Positions 25,540 through 33,086 of a stretch of 51,701 bases of DNA are shown here, one piece after another. The DNA is from an uncultured Eubacteriales bacterium (GTDB lineage Bacteria > Bacillota > Clostridia > Oscillospirales > Acutalibacteraceae): contig CASFBL010000015.1 in the NCBI GenBank assembly GCA_949292775.1, positions 1 through 51,701 of the forward strand. Direction: 5' to 3'. Both the position numbers and the translations under genes were made by a program. The notes beneath the pieces are model-generated. The model did not search any database. It was not told where the DNA came from and saw nothing but the letters and a program-made list of their open reading frames with translations. Within the stretch, counting starts at the first letter, position 1; each line of letters starts with the position of its first letter.

Positions 25540-27054
25540 TTATTTAGCCGCTTTTTGGGCTTTTCTTTCTTCGATTTCTTTGACCAGTTCTCTCTGGCGT
25601 TTTTCTGTAAGGGTGTAGAACAGCATCGGGATGATTGTGCCGACCATGCTCAATGCGCCGGACAGAACCAAAAGGTTCCAAAGCGTCTGTTCACCTTGTG
25701 CGGTGATGTAAACACCATCCGCAGCAGTCGGGTTGATGCCTGCCCAGTTGTAAGAGAACACGCCGATGAAAGCGCCGACAGCCATACCGATTTTGTTGAT
25801 GAAAGTCTGCATCGCGAAGCAGATACCCTCTGCACGCTCGCCGGTCTTCCATTCAAGATATTCAACGGTATCACCGATCATCGCATAAGTGACAATGTTG
25901 TTAACGCCCTGCGGAATGCCGAGAAGCACAAGGCCGATTGCGCAAACCACAAGTTTCCATTTTGCGTCATAACCGACAAAATACATCGCGAACATAACGA
26001 CCGCGCCGAGCACATGCACGCCGATGTAAGCCCATTTCTTGGTGAATTTCTTGGTCATCCACGGCACGAGAATCGAAGCGACTGCGCCGCCGGGGACAAC
26101 AAGAAGGGTAATCAGGCTGTAAAGACCTTCTTCTTTCAAAACATACTTGGCGAAATACAGACCGCCGGTGTATGTATAAACCATTCTTGCGCCGCCGAGA
26201 ATACCGGAAAGCACAACTAAAAGCAGCTCACGGTTTTTGAAGAGCAACTTTAAATTGTGACCGAGTGAAGGCGGAGTTTCGGCCGAAGTGAAGCGTTCCT
26301 TAGTGTTTTTGAAACCATAATAGAACATCGGAATGGCAATCACTGTAAAGACGACTGCACAAATGAAATAGGTCCATTTCAGTGTGGTGGCGTTTTCGTT
26401 GATGAACTGCGGAAGAACAGCACCGTCTGCGCCTTTGAATTTATTGGTTACAGCAGAAGTGATAATCGGAACACCGACCGTAACGATACCGGCGCCGAGC
26501 GTGCTCAAAAGACGCGCAACCGTCAGCACATTGCCACGGATGGTCGTGTTGTTGGTCATACAAGTTGAAAGACCCCAATAGGGAACATCGACCACCGTGT
26601 AGACCATCGACCAAATGACATATACCACGGAAATGATTGCGAAGGTAGAGGTGGCTTTCGGCTCTAAGAACGGGCAGAAGCACAAAATTGTTGCAATCGC
26701 AATCGGAATGGGCATCCATTTCAGATACGGGCGGCATTTGCCCCATTTTGTACGGGTCCGGTCAACAATAGAGCCCATAATCGGGTCGTTGCACGCGTCG
26801 TAAATACGAGTGCTGAGCATCAAAAATGCAACAGCCATCGCACCGGAAACGCTGCCAATCATGACATCGGCGGAACCGAACAGCAAGGCGTCTGTCATGA
26901 AGACGGTCAGGTACGAACCGATAATGGTGCAGATGAAGTTCTGACCAAAGCCGGCAATGCTGTACGCGATCGCCTCTTTCGGCTGCAAGTTTCCGTCGCC
27001 GGGCGTTGTGCCGAAGATCTTGTGCAAAAATGCAATGTCGTTAAGTTTTGCCAT
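25540..27054 (-). CDS. Second GPH-family (MelB-type) symporter
   Basis: A 504-residue, 12-span transporter of the same family as its neighbour at 24012-25415, clearly a distant paralog. Signature parts are DACNDPIMGSIVDRTRT and KWGKCRPYLKW, and in the second half YAMIGDTVEYLEWKTGERAEG. The C-terminus is basic and polar (EIEERKAQKAAK). ATG 27054 follows a GAGGAG site. It is a single transcription unit with its own promoter and a palindrome over the -35 region (27113-27138), so it is probably substrate-inducible. Sugar or glycoside uptake is likely; the substrate is unknown. Confidence 0.9.
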   Translation of the reverse strand: MAKLNDIAFLHKIFGTTPGDGNLQPKEAIAYSIAGFGQNFICTIIGSYLTVFMTDALLFGSADVMIGSVSGAMAVAFLMLSTRIYDACNDPIMGSIVDRTRTKWGKCRPYLKWMPIPIAIATILCFCPFLEPKATSTFAIISVVYVIWSMVYTVVDVPYWGLSTCMTNNTTIRGNVLTVARLLSTLGAGIVTVGVPIITSAVTNKFKGADGAVLPQFINENATTLKWTYFICAVVFTVIAIPMFYYGFKNTKERFTSAETPPSLGHNLKLLFKNRELLLVVLSGILGGARMVYTYTGGLYFAKYVLKEEGLYSLITLLVVPGGAVASILVPWMTKKFTKKWAYIGVHVLGAVVMFAMYFVGYDAKWKLVVCAIGLVLLGIPQGVNNIVTYAMIGDTVEYLEWKTGERAEGICFAMQTFINKIGMAVGAFIGVFSYNWAGINPTAADGVYITAQGEQTLWNLLVLSGALSMVGTIIPMLFYTLTEKRQRELVKEIEERKAQKAAK

Positions 27055-27088
27055 TTTTCTTCTCCTCTTTTTTTATTTTAACATTCCT

Positions 27089-27117
27089 ATTATAGAGCAT
27101 AAAATTGGATTCGTCAA
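27089..27117 (-). promoter_or_regulatory. Promoter of the second GPH transporter
   Basis: On the minus strand TTGACG (27112-27117), a 17-nt spacer and TATAAT (27089-27094). Confidence 0.75.
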
Positions 27118-27138
27118 TTTATATATTTCTAAATTGAC
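27113..27138. promoter_or_regulatory. Inverted repeat over the -35 region of the GPH gene
   Basis: GTCAATTTA and TAAATTGAC form a perfect 9-bp inverted repeat with an 8-bp spacer, overlapping the -35 element. Candidate repressor or activator site. Confidence 0.5.
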
Positions 27139-27177
27139 AATTTTTTTAAATCTGTTCATAAGGAACAATCTGAAAAT

Positions 27178-27210
27178 AAAACCCGCCGGCAGAATCCTGC
27201 CGACGGGTTT
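27178..27210 (-). terminator. Terminator of the perR-rubrerythrin operon
   Basis: ACCCGCCGGCAG and CTGCCGACGGGT form a long stem with one mismatch, followed on the minus strand by TTTTATTTT. Confidence 0.85.
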
Positions 27211-27233
27211 GTATTAAAAAGGGAGAAACAAGC

Positions 27234-27779
27234 TTATGCGAAATATCTTTTCAAAAGGCCTTCAAAAGCTTTGCCGTGACGGGCTTCGTCGCGTGCCATT
27301 TCGTGTACGGTGTCGTGAATGGCGTCGAGGTTTTCCTCTTTCGCGCGCTTCGCAAGCTCAAACTTGCCCATAGTTGCGCCGTTTTCAGCCTCAACACGCA
27401 TTTCAAGGTTTTTCTTGGTGCTGTCGGTTACAACTTCACCAAGAAGCTCTGCAAATTTTGCAGCATGCTCAGCTTCTTCATAGGCAGCCTTTTCCCAGTA
27501 AAGACCGATTTCCGGATAGCCTTCTCTGTGGGCGACTCTCGCCATTGCAAGGTACATACCGACTTCGGTGCACTCGCCGTTGAAGTTAGCGCGAAGGCCT
27601 TCCAAAATGTCTTCCGGAACACCCTTTGCCACGCCGACAACATGCTCGGCAGCCCAGGTCTTTTCGTTCTCTTCTACCAGGGTGAATTTGGAACCGGGAA
27701 CGCCGCACTGGGGGCATTTTTCGGGGGGCGTATCGCCTTCATGGACATAACCGCAAACGGGGCAAACATATTTTTTCAT
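27234..27779 (-). CDS. Reverse rubrerythrin (NADH peroxidase type)
   Basis: A 181-residue rubrerythrin with the rubredoxin domain at the N-terminus, unlike classical rubrerythrins. The [Fe(SCys)4] site is formed by CPVCGY and CPQCGVPG (residues about 5-30); the four-helix di-iron domain follows, with E-x2-H motifs in [10 protein letters not shown] and [11 protein letters not shown] and a further Glu in [11 protein letters not shown]. Reverse rubrerythrins of clostridia reduce hydrogen peroxide and oxygen with electrons from NADH via partner proteins. TTG 27794 is in frame, but ATG 27779 has GGAGG at 8 nt. It follows the PerR-like gene and shares its promoter. Confidence 0.92.
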   Translation of the reverse strand: MKKYVCPVCGYVHEGDTPPEKCPQCGVPGSKFTLVEENEKTWAAEHVVGVAKGVPEDILEGLRANFNGECTEVGMYLAMARVAHREGYPEIGLYWEKAAYEEAEHAAKFAELLGEVVTDSTKKNLEMRVEAENGATMGKFELAKRAKEENLDAIHDTVHEMARDEARHGKAFEGLLKRYFA

Positions 27780-27817
27780 AATCAATTCCTCCAAAAATAA
27801 ATTTTTCTTTCCTTATA

Positions 27818-28213
27818 TTATTTTGTTCGGTTCTGCGCCGCGCAATTCGGGCAGACGCCGAAAAAAATCAAACTGTAACCGTGAATCTCACCGGTAAACT
27901 CCGGCAGGGCAGGTGCATCAAGCTCTAAAAGCGGCGTGAAAGGCAGGTCATAAAACCGGCCGCAGCAATCGCATTTTAAATGGTAATGCTGTTTTGCGTT
28001 GGCGTCATAATGTTCTTCGCCGCCGACCGACAAACACGAAATCGTGCCGTCTTGGCAAAGCCCTTTTAAATTCCGGTAAAGTGTGCCGAGACTTAAGTTC
28101 GGCATTCCCTGCCGCACAGAGAGGTAAAGCTCCATTGCGGTCGGGTGGTCATAGCGCGATTGTAAGTTTGCAAGGATTGCATCGCGCTGTTTGCTTTTTC
28201 GGACTTGCTGCAT
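27818..28213 (-). CDS. perR: Fur family transcriptional regulator, PerR-like
   Basis: A 131-residue Fur-family repressor. The winged helix (HPTAMELYLSVRQ, SLGTLYRNLKGL) is followed by the dimerisation domain with HYHLKCDCCGRFYDL (one CxxC zinc site) and FFGVCPNCAAQ (the second). Together with its partner, a reverse rubrerythrin 38 nt downstream, this points to peroxide sensing rather than iron or zinc control. ATG 28213 follows AGGTGG. The consensus promoter is overlapped just downstream by a palindromic operator, so the operon is probably self-repressed. The symbol is by context; Fur or Zur cannot be excluded. Confidence 0.8.
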   Translation of the reverse strand: MQQVRKSKQRDAILANLQSRYDHPTAMELYLSVRQGMPNLSLGTLYRNLKGLCQDGTISCLSVGGEEHYDANAKQHYHLKCDCCGRFYDLPFTPLLELDAPALPEFTGEIHGYSLIFFGVCPNCAAQNRTK

Positions 28214-28235
28214 AAACACCACCTGTCGTCGGATT

Positions 28236-28260
28236 CGATTATCGATAACGATAATCGTTA
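28236..28260. promoter_or_regulatory. Fur/PerR-type operator
   Basis: Two overlapping palindromes: 9-bp arms CGATTATCG (28236-28244) and CGATAATCG (28249-28257), and a 7-1-7 repeat TAACGAT-A-ATCGTTA (28246-28260) of the layout used by Fur, PerR and Zur boxes. It lies directly downstream of the -10 element of the perR-like gene. Confidence 0.75.
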
Positions 28261-28265
28261 CTGTT

Positions 28266-28293
28266 ATTATATCAAGAAAAGAGAAATTGTCAA
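28266..28293 (-). promoter_or_regulatory. Promoter of the perR-rubrerythrin operon
   Basis: On the minus strand a perfect TTGACA (28288-28293), a 16-nt spacer and a perfect TATAAT (28266-28271). One of the strongest promoters in the window. Confidence 0.85.
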
Positions 28294-28348
28294 TAGCTTT
28301 TTTAAAATTTTTTGAAAATCTTTGTTTGTCATAATGCGGACAGGATTT

Positions 28349-28377
28349 GAATATGTATTTTTAGAAACACATATAGC
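28349..28377 (+). promoter_or_regulatory. Possible sigma-E-type promoter of the sipL-spoIVA operon
   Basis: GAATATG (28349-28355), a 14-nt spacer and CATATAGC (28370-28377) resemble the mother-cell sigma-E consensus. The predicted start of transcription falls very near the ribosome-binding site, which lowers confidence. Confidence 0.4.
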
Positions 28378-28391
28378 GAGGAGAGGTTGAA

Positions 28392-29924
28392 ATGGAATTC
28401 AATAAAAAGACGACCGCCATGCATGAGCGCCGCACATTATTTGAAGGTACGGCGGAGCAGGCCGTGGATTGCGACATCACCCTGCCCGACTATTTCCCGG
28501 ATATTGTGCGAGTACTCAAGAGCACGCTCACCCCGCGCATCACGGCCGTGCAGGGGGGCACAGACCGTATTACCGCCGATGGCTCCGGACTTTTACGGGT
28601 GCTCTACATAAGCGAGGGCAGCGCTGTGCGCTGTTTTGAACAGAATATTCCTTTTTCTAAATCGGTGGAAACCACACTTCCACAAAATGCCTGCGTCCAT
28701 GCGTGCGCTTCGACCGAATATGTCAACTGCCGCGTGGTGTCCCCGCGCAAAATGGATGTTCACGGCAGTATTTCCGTAAGCTTTAAGGCTTATTGTAAAG
28801 AACCCGGCGAAATCATTTGCGACTGCGACGGTGCAGGCGTGCAGACCCGCAAAAAGAAATTGACCGTCAGCAGCCTTGCAGGCTGCGCCGAAAAACTGTT
28901 TACCTTAAATGAAACGCTCGAAATCGGCAACGCCAAGCCCTCAATTGCCCAGCTTGTGCGCAGTGAAGCCTCAGCGCAGCTGGAAAGCGTCAAGCTGGTT
29001 TCCGGCAAAGCACTCTTAAAAGGGGAGCTTACACTGCATACCTTATATATTCCCGATGGGGACGACGGCAGTCTGCAAACCATGGAGCATACCATGCCCA
29101 TAAGCCAAATCATGGAAATTGAGGGCGCAGAGGAAGACTGCACGGCGGATGTCGAACTTACGGTGTCGGCGCTTGAAATTGCCGCAAAGACCGATGCAAG
29201 CGGCGCACTGCGGCTTTTAGATGCCACGGTAACCGTCTGTGCAAGTGTGGAATTGTACCAGGATTTTGATACAAATGTGATCTTAGACGCCTATTCCACG
29301 CAGTATGAAATGCAGGTTCAACAAAATCCGGTGGAACTGCGGCGCATCTGCGACAGATTCACCGATACCTACCTTTGCCGCGGCACGCTTGACCTTTCCG
29401 GCAGCAATATGGCTGAAATCGCCGATGTCCGCTGCGTGGGCGTGCAGTATACCGCTGCGGCGGCAGAAAATGAGCTCCGCATTACAGGCGAAGTCGCAGT
29501 CGCTGTGCTTTACCGTGACCGCGAGGGCGAGTGGGGATTTGCACAGCGCAGCTTTGAGTTTACCTATTCACGGGCAACGGCGAATACCGGAGGCACGCTT
29601 TTATGTACGCCGCACATTACCGCGACCGGCATCAATTTCTTGATGAACGCTGAAGATAAGCTTGATGTCCGTGTGGAGCTGGATGTGCACGCGCTGGTGT
29701 TTACCCGCGCAACCGAGCAAATTGTGACGAGCCTCGGCATTGACGAGGAAAACCGAAAAACAAAAAAGACCGCGGCACTGACGATTTATTTTTCGCAGGC
29801 GGGTGAAAGCGTTTGGGACATTGCCCGGCGCTACAACACAACAGCCGCAGCCATCATGACGGAAAACGGGCTTGAGGGCGATGTGGTTTCGGAAAAATGC
29901 AAACTGCTGATTCCGCGAGTCTGA
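28392..29924 (+). CDS. sipL: SipL-like spore morphogenesis protein (DUF3794 and LysM)
   Basis: A 510-residue protein with DUF3794-type (SPOCS) repeats over most of its length and a C-terminal LysM domain (about residues 462-510; SVWDIARRYNTTAAAIMTENG). This architecture and length match SipL of Clostridioides difficile, which binds SpoIVA through its LysM domain and is needed to lay the coat around the forespore. The direct adjacency to spoIVA (13-nt gap) strengthens the match. No signal peptide, as expected for a mother-cell protein. AGGAGAGG precedes ATG 28392. Likely expressed during sporulation under sigma-E. Confidence 0.75.
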   Translation: MEFNKKTTAMHERRTLFEGTAEQAVDCDITLPDYFPDIVRVLKSTLTPRITAVQGGTDRITADGSGLLRVLYISEGSAVRCFEQNIPFSKSVETTLPQNACVHACASTEYVNCRVVSPRKMDVHGSISVSFKAYCKEPGEIICDCDGAGVQTRKKKLTVSSLAGCAEKLFTLNETLEIGNAKPSIAQLVRSEASAQLESVKLVSGKALLKGELTLHTLYIPDGDDGSLQTMEHTMPISQIMEIEGAEEDCTADVELTVSALEIAAKTDASGALRLLDATVTVCASVELYQDFDTNVILDAYSTQYEMQVQQNPVELRRICDRFTDTYLCRGTLDLSGSNMAEIADVRCVGVQYTAAAAENELRITGEVAVAVLYRDREGEWGFAQRSFEFTYSRATANTGGTLLCTPHITATGINFLMNAEDKLDVRVELDVHALVFTRATEQIVTSLGIDEENRKTKKTAALTIYFSQAGESVWDIARRYNTTAAAIMTENGLEGDVVSEKCKLLIPRV

Positions 29925-29937
29925 GGAGGGAATAAAA

Positions 29938-31413
29938 ATGGAAAACAGCATTTATAAAGATATTGCCGAGCGCACGCAGGGCGACATTTATGTCGGCGTG
30001 GTCGGCCCGGTGCGCACGGGAAAATCCACCTTCATCAAACGGTTTATGGATACGCTGGTACTTCCCAACATTGAAAACGACGCTATGCATGACCGCGCCG
30101 TCGATGAACTGCCGCAGTCCTCTGCCGGGCGGACGATTATGACGACCGAGCCGAAGTTTATCCCGGAAAACGCCGTCGAAGTCCAGCTGCCGGACAACGC
30201 CAGCTTTTCGGTGCGCATGATTGACTGCGTCGGTTATATCGTGCCGAGTTCTTTGGGCTATGTCGAAGGCGACAAGCCGCGCATGGTGCGCACACCATGG
30301 TTTGACCACGAAATCCCGTTTAATCAGGCGGCAGAAATCGGCACGCGCAAGGTCATTACCGAACATTCCACCATAGGGCTTGTTATTACAACCGACGGCA
30401 GTATTTCCGACATCCCGCGCGAGGAGTATGAAGAAGCCGAGGAACGCGTCATTGCAGAACTCAAAGAGATGCAAAAACCGTTCATCGTCCTTTTAAACTG
30501 CACCTATCCCCAGTCAGACAGCGCCAGACGGCTTGCGGACGAATTAAGCGAGAAATACACCGTTCCGGTGCTGCCGGTCAACTGTCTGGAACTGAACGAA
30601 ACCGACATCAAGGAAATTCTCACGCAGGTGCTGTTTGAATTCCCCATTCGTGAAATTGCAGTGGATTTCCCGTCGTGGCTGGTGTCGCTTCCGGCAGATC
30701 ACTGGCTGCGCAGCACCGCCTATGCGGCGGTCAACACAGCGGCGCGGGAAATGAATCTTGTGCGAGATGTCGCCATTTTAACCGAAGAACTCAAAAACTG
30801 CGAATACATCACAGATGCGCGCGTAACCGGCATGAAGCTCGGGCAGGGTACGGCGTGGATTTCCGTCACGATGAACGGCGACCTGTTCTATAAGGTACTT
30901 TCCGAAAAAACAGGGCTTGAAATTGACGGCGAGCAGGGGCTCATTTCCCGTATGTGCGAGCTTGCGGAGATCCGTCGCCAGTATGAAAAGCTGAAATGCG
31001 CGCTTGACGAGGTCGAGGCGACCGGCTACGGAATTGTTATGCCCACTATTGACGAATTAACGCTCGACGAGCCGGAAATCGTTAAACAGGGCGGTCGTTA
31101 CGGCGTGAAGCTGTCTGCGTCCGCACCGTCGATTCATATGCTCAAAGCCAACATTCAAACCGAAGTCGCACCTATAGTCGGCAGCGAGAGCCAGTCCGAA
31201 GAGCTTGTGAAATACCTGCTCAAAGAATTTGAGGAGGACCCGAAAAAGATTTGGGATTCCAACATTTTCGGCAAGTCGCTTAACGAACTGGTCAACGAGG
31301 GGTTGCGCAACAAGCTGTTCCATATGCCCGCCGATGCGCGCATGAAGCTGCAGGAAACGCTCGAACGCGTTATCAACGAGGGCTGCAACGGATTGATTTG
31401 TATTATATTGTAA
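29938..31413 (+). CDS. spoIVA: Stage IV sporulation protein A
   Basis: A 491-residue SpoIVA, the ATPase that polymerises on the forespore surface to form the coat basement layer. The N-terminus MENSIYKDIAERTQGDIYVG and Walker A GPVRTGKST (about residues 23-31) are diagnostic; a conserved middle domain and the C-terminal membrane- and SpoVM-interacting segment (ending GCNGLICIIL) are present. Full length. GAGGAGGG precedes the ATG, 13 nt after the sipL-like gene, so both are probably one mother-cell operon. A terminator follows at 31433-31480. Confidence 0.96.
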   Translation: MENSIYKDIAERTQGDIYVGVVGPVRTGKSTFIKRFMDTLVLPNIENDAMHDRAVDELPQSSAGRTIMTTEPKFIPENAVEVQLPDNASFSVRMIDCVGYIVPSSLGYVEGDKPRMVRTPWFDHEIPFNQAAEIGTRKVITEHSTIGLVITTDGSISDIPREEYEEAEERVIAELKEMQKPFIVLLNCTYPQSDSARRLADELSEKYTVPVLPVNCLELNETDIKEILTQVLFEFPIREIAVDFPSWLVSLPADHWLRSTAYAAVNTAAREMNLVRDVAILTEELKNCEYITDARVTGMKLGQGTAWISVTMNGDLFYKVLSEKTGLEIDGEQGLISRMCELAEIRRQYEKLKCALDEVEATGYGIVMPTIDELTLDEPEIVKQGGRYGVKLSASAPSIHMLKANIQTEVAPIVGSESQSEELVKYLLKEFEEDPKKIWDSNIFGKSLNELVNEGLRNKLFHMPADARMKLQETLERVINEGCNGLICIIL

Positions 31414-31432
31414 TATAAACTATAAAAGTCTG

Positions 31433-31480
31433 AACGCTTTTGGTGTTTTGCAAATTGCGAATGCCGAAAGCGTTTGCTTT
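31433..31480 (+). terminator. Probable terminator after spoIVA
   Basis: AACGCTTTTGG pairs with CCGAAAGCGTT over a long loop that itself contains GCAAATTGC, followed by TTTGCTTTT. Confidence 0.6.
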
Positions 31481-31489
31481 TACGCATGA

Positions 31490-31499
31490 GCGTATACGC
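31490..31499. promoter_or_regulatory. Perfect 10-bp palindrome upstream of the first Xre gene
   Basis: GCGTATACGC, 40 bp before the start codon; possible autoregulatory site of an Xre protein. Confidence 0.35.
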
Positions 31500-31539
31500 G
31501 GGCGCGCAGAAATGGGTAAACTGGTATCGGGTGAGAAGT

Positions 31540-31782
31540 ATGTATGTAAAAGATGCAGTTGTTCAAAGAATTGAATCCCTTTGCAAAGAGCGCGGCATCG
31601 CTTATAATGCGCTTGCGGTCAGTGCGGGGGTGACGCCATCAACGGTTTACAGCCTGCTTTCCGAAACGCGCCGTGACATTTCCCTTGTAACATTGAAAAA
31701 ACTTTGCGACGGGTTCGGTATCACGCTCGGCGAGTTCTTTTCGACGCCTGAGTTTGACGCGCTCGAACAGGAAATCCGATAA
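31540..31782 (+). CDS. Small Xre family regulator, copy 1
   Basis: An 80-residue Cro/CI-type helix-turn-helix protein. The DNA-binding region is GIAYNALAVSAGVTPSTVYSLL (helices 2-3, about residues 17-38); the C-terminal third from about residue 55 is shared almost exactly with the next gene. ATG 31540 follows GGTGAG; open frame continues upstream but without a ribosome-binding site. It has the same length as copy 2, which starts 38 nt downstream. Function beyond DNA binding is unknown; it may control this small operon that ends with comF. Confidence 0.8.
   Translation: MYVKDAVVQRIESLCKERGIAYNALAVSAGVTPSTVYSLLSETRRDISLVTLKKLCDGFGITLGEFFSTPEFDALEQEIR
31702..31780 (+). repeat. 79-bp direct repeat, copy 1 (3' end of Xre gene 1)
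   Basis: Begins ctttgcgacgggttcggtat and runs into the stop codon. It matches 31983-32061 at 75 of 79 positions; the four differences are all silent third positions in Phe, Phe, Ser and Thr codons. Confidence 0.95.
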
Positions 31783-31820
31783 AATTTCAGGGGAAAAAGA
31801 AAGTGTGGAGGGGAGAAAAA

Positions 31821-32063
31821 GTGGACACTGTCACAGCCATTCGCAACCGAATTTTAGAACTGTGCGGCGAACGGAATATTACGCTCAATAAAATTGCAAA
31901 CATTGCCGGTCTGCCGCCGTCATCTGTTAAAAATATTTTATACGGCAAAAGCAAAAATCCGAAGATTATTACCATAAAAGCGCTTTGCGACGGGTTCGGT
32001 ATCACGCTCGGCGAGTTTTTCTCAACACCTGAGTTTGACGCGCTCGAACAGGAAATCCGATGA
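31821..32063 (+). CDS. Small Xre family regulator, copy 2
   Basis: An 80-residue helix-turn-helix protein. The binding helices are NITLNKIANIAGLPPSSVKNIL (about residues 16-37), clearly different from copy 1, while the last 26 residues (from LCDGFGITLGEFF) are identical. The start is GTG 31821 behind GGAGGGGAG. Its stop overlaps the comF start (ATGA), so the three genes are likely co-expressed. The sequence pattern suggests duplication followed by exchange of the 3' end. Confidence 0.82.
   Translation: MDTVTAIRNRILELCGERNITLNKIANIAGLPPSSVKNILYGKSKNPKIITIKALCDGFGITLGEFFSTPEFDALEQEIR
31983..32061 (+). repeat. 79-bp direct repeat, copy 2 (3' end of Xre gene 2)
   Basis: Near-identical to 31702-31780 (75/79). 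The copies are 281 bp apart and include the last 26 codons of each gene. Confidence 0.95.
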
Positions 32064-32773
32064 GCGCGCCGGAAAGACTTGACCGCCTGCTTTGCATTGT
32101 TTTTCCGCGGCGGTGCGCCTATTGCGGCGAGGTGATTTTGCCAGAAGCGCATGTGTGCGACGCGTGCCTTAAAAACCTGCCGCGCATTTTACCGCCTGTT
32201 TGCCCTTTGTGTGCTCATCAAAAAGAGGATTGCCGCTGTAAACAGAAAAAGCAGGAATACGACGGGGCTTGCGCGCCGTTTTATTATGAAGACGCAGTTG
32301 TCAAAGCCGTGCACCGCCTGAAATTTGAAAACAAGGATTTTACGGCAAACACCTTCGCGCTCGATATGGCAGCAGTGGTGCGCCGCGAATACGCAGAAAA
32401 AAACATTGATGCAGTGACTTTTGTGCCGTTTACCAAAAAACAAATGCGCCGGCGTGCCTTTAATCCCGCCGAGGTGCTCGCCGAAGCGCTGGCGCGTGCG
32501 CTTTCTTTGCCGAAGCAAAATTTGCTCGTGAAACTTTATGAAACGCGAACCCAGCATTTGCTGAAAAGCAACGAGCGCGCCGGCAATGTTTTGGGGGCAT
32601 TTTCTGCGGCGGAAAATGCAAATTTAGAGGGGAAAACGCTCTTGCTGGTGGATGATATCAAAACCACCGGTGCCACACTTTCCGAGTGTGCAAAAATGCT
32701 TAAACTTGCAGGGGCAAAAGAGGTCGTTTGCTGCACCTTTGCGGCAACGCGGCTGCAAAAAGAGAAAACTTGA
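32060..32773 (+). CDS. comF: ComF family protein (phosphoribosyltransferase-like)
   Basis: A 237-residue ComF-type protein. The N-terminal zinc-ribbon has two CxxC pairs (CAYCGEVILPEAHVCDACL) with CPLCAHQKEDC following; the C-terminal half is a phosphoribosyltransferase fold with PRPP loop LLVDDIKTTGATLSECA (about residues 194-210). In Bacillus, ComFC helps DNA uptake during transformation; in many bacteria the role is not established. It starts inside the stop codon of the second Xre gene (ATGA). The TGA stop lies inside the -35 element of the valS T-box promoter. Confidence 0.85.
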   Translation: MSAPERLDRLLCIVFPRRCAYCGEVILPEAHVCDACLKNLPRILPPVCPLCAHQKEDCRCKQKKQEYDGACAPFYYEDAVVKAVHRLKFENKDFTANTFALDMAAVVRREYAEKNIDAVTFVPFTKKQMRRRAFNPAEVLAEALARALSLPKQNLLVKLYETRTQHLLKSNERAGNVLGAFSAAENANLEGKTLLLVDDIKTTGATLSECAKMLKLAGAKEVVCCTFAATRLQKEKT

Positions 32774-32798
32774 CAAATGTGCATTTTACTGTTATCCT
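32770..32798 (+). promoter_or_regulatory. Promoter of the valS T-box leader
   Basis: TTGACA (32770-32775, overlapping the comF stop), a 17-nt spacer and TATCCT (32793-32798). Confidence 0.65.
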
Positions 32799-32809
32799 TT
32801 AAAAAAGAA

Positions 32810-33052
32810 TTTGAATAGAAAAACACATGGAAAAAGAGGAAGACCGTGTCCGCCCTTTCAGAGAACTGCCGGGTGGTGCAAGGCAGAGGAAGGCTCGGTT
32901 GGCGTCGCTTTGGAGTGGTTTTGCTGAAAATATTAGGCAAAAACGGCAAGCCCCCGTTACGGGTTTTGAGCGGTCCGCAATTTTGCGGGCAATTTGAGTG
33001 GTACCACGGAGATTTCTTCGCCTCATACTTTCCGGTATGAGGCGTTTTTTAT
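32810..33052 (+). ncRNA. T-box riboswitch (valine) upstream of valS
   Basis: A leader with the ordered T-box elements: Stem I distal part around AGAGAACTGCCGGGTGGTG, a probable specifier GTC (valine, 32904-32906) just before CTTTGGAGTGG, the T-box/antiterminator sequence TGGTACCACGG (32999-33009), and a terminator (33019-33050). Uncharged tRNA-Val would bind and favour read-through into valS. It fills the 313-bp gap between comF and valS. The exact 5' end and specifier position are estimated. Confidence 0.9.
33019..33050 (+). terminator. T-box-controlled terminator before valS
   Basis: CGCCTCATAC pairs with GTATGAGGCG, followed by six Ts. Confidence 0.9.
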
Positions 33053-33086
33053 TGTATAACCTAATCCTTAGAAAAGGAGTAAATAT

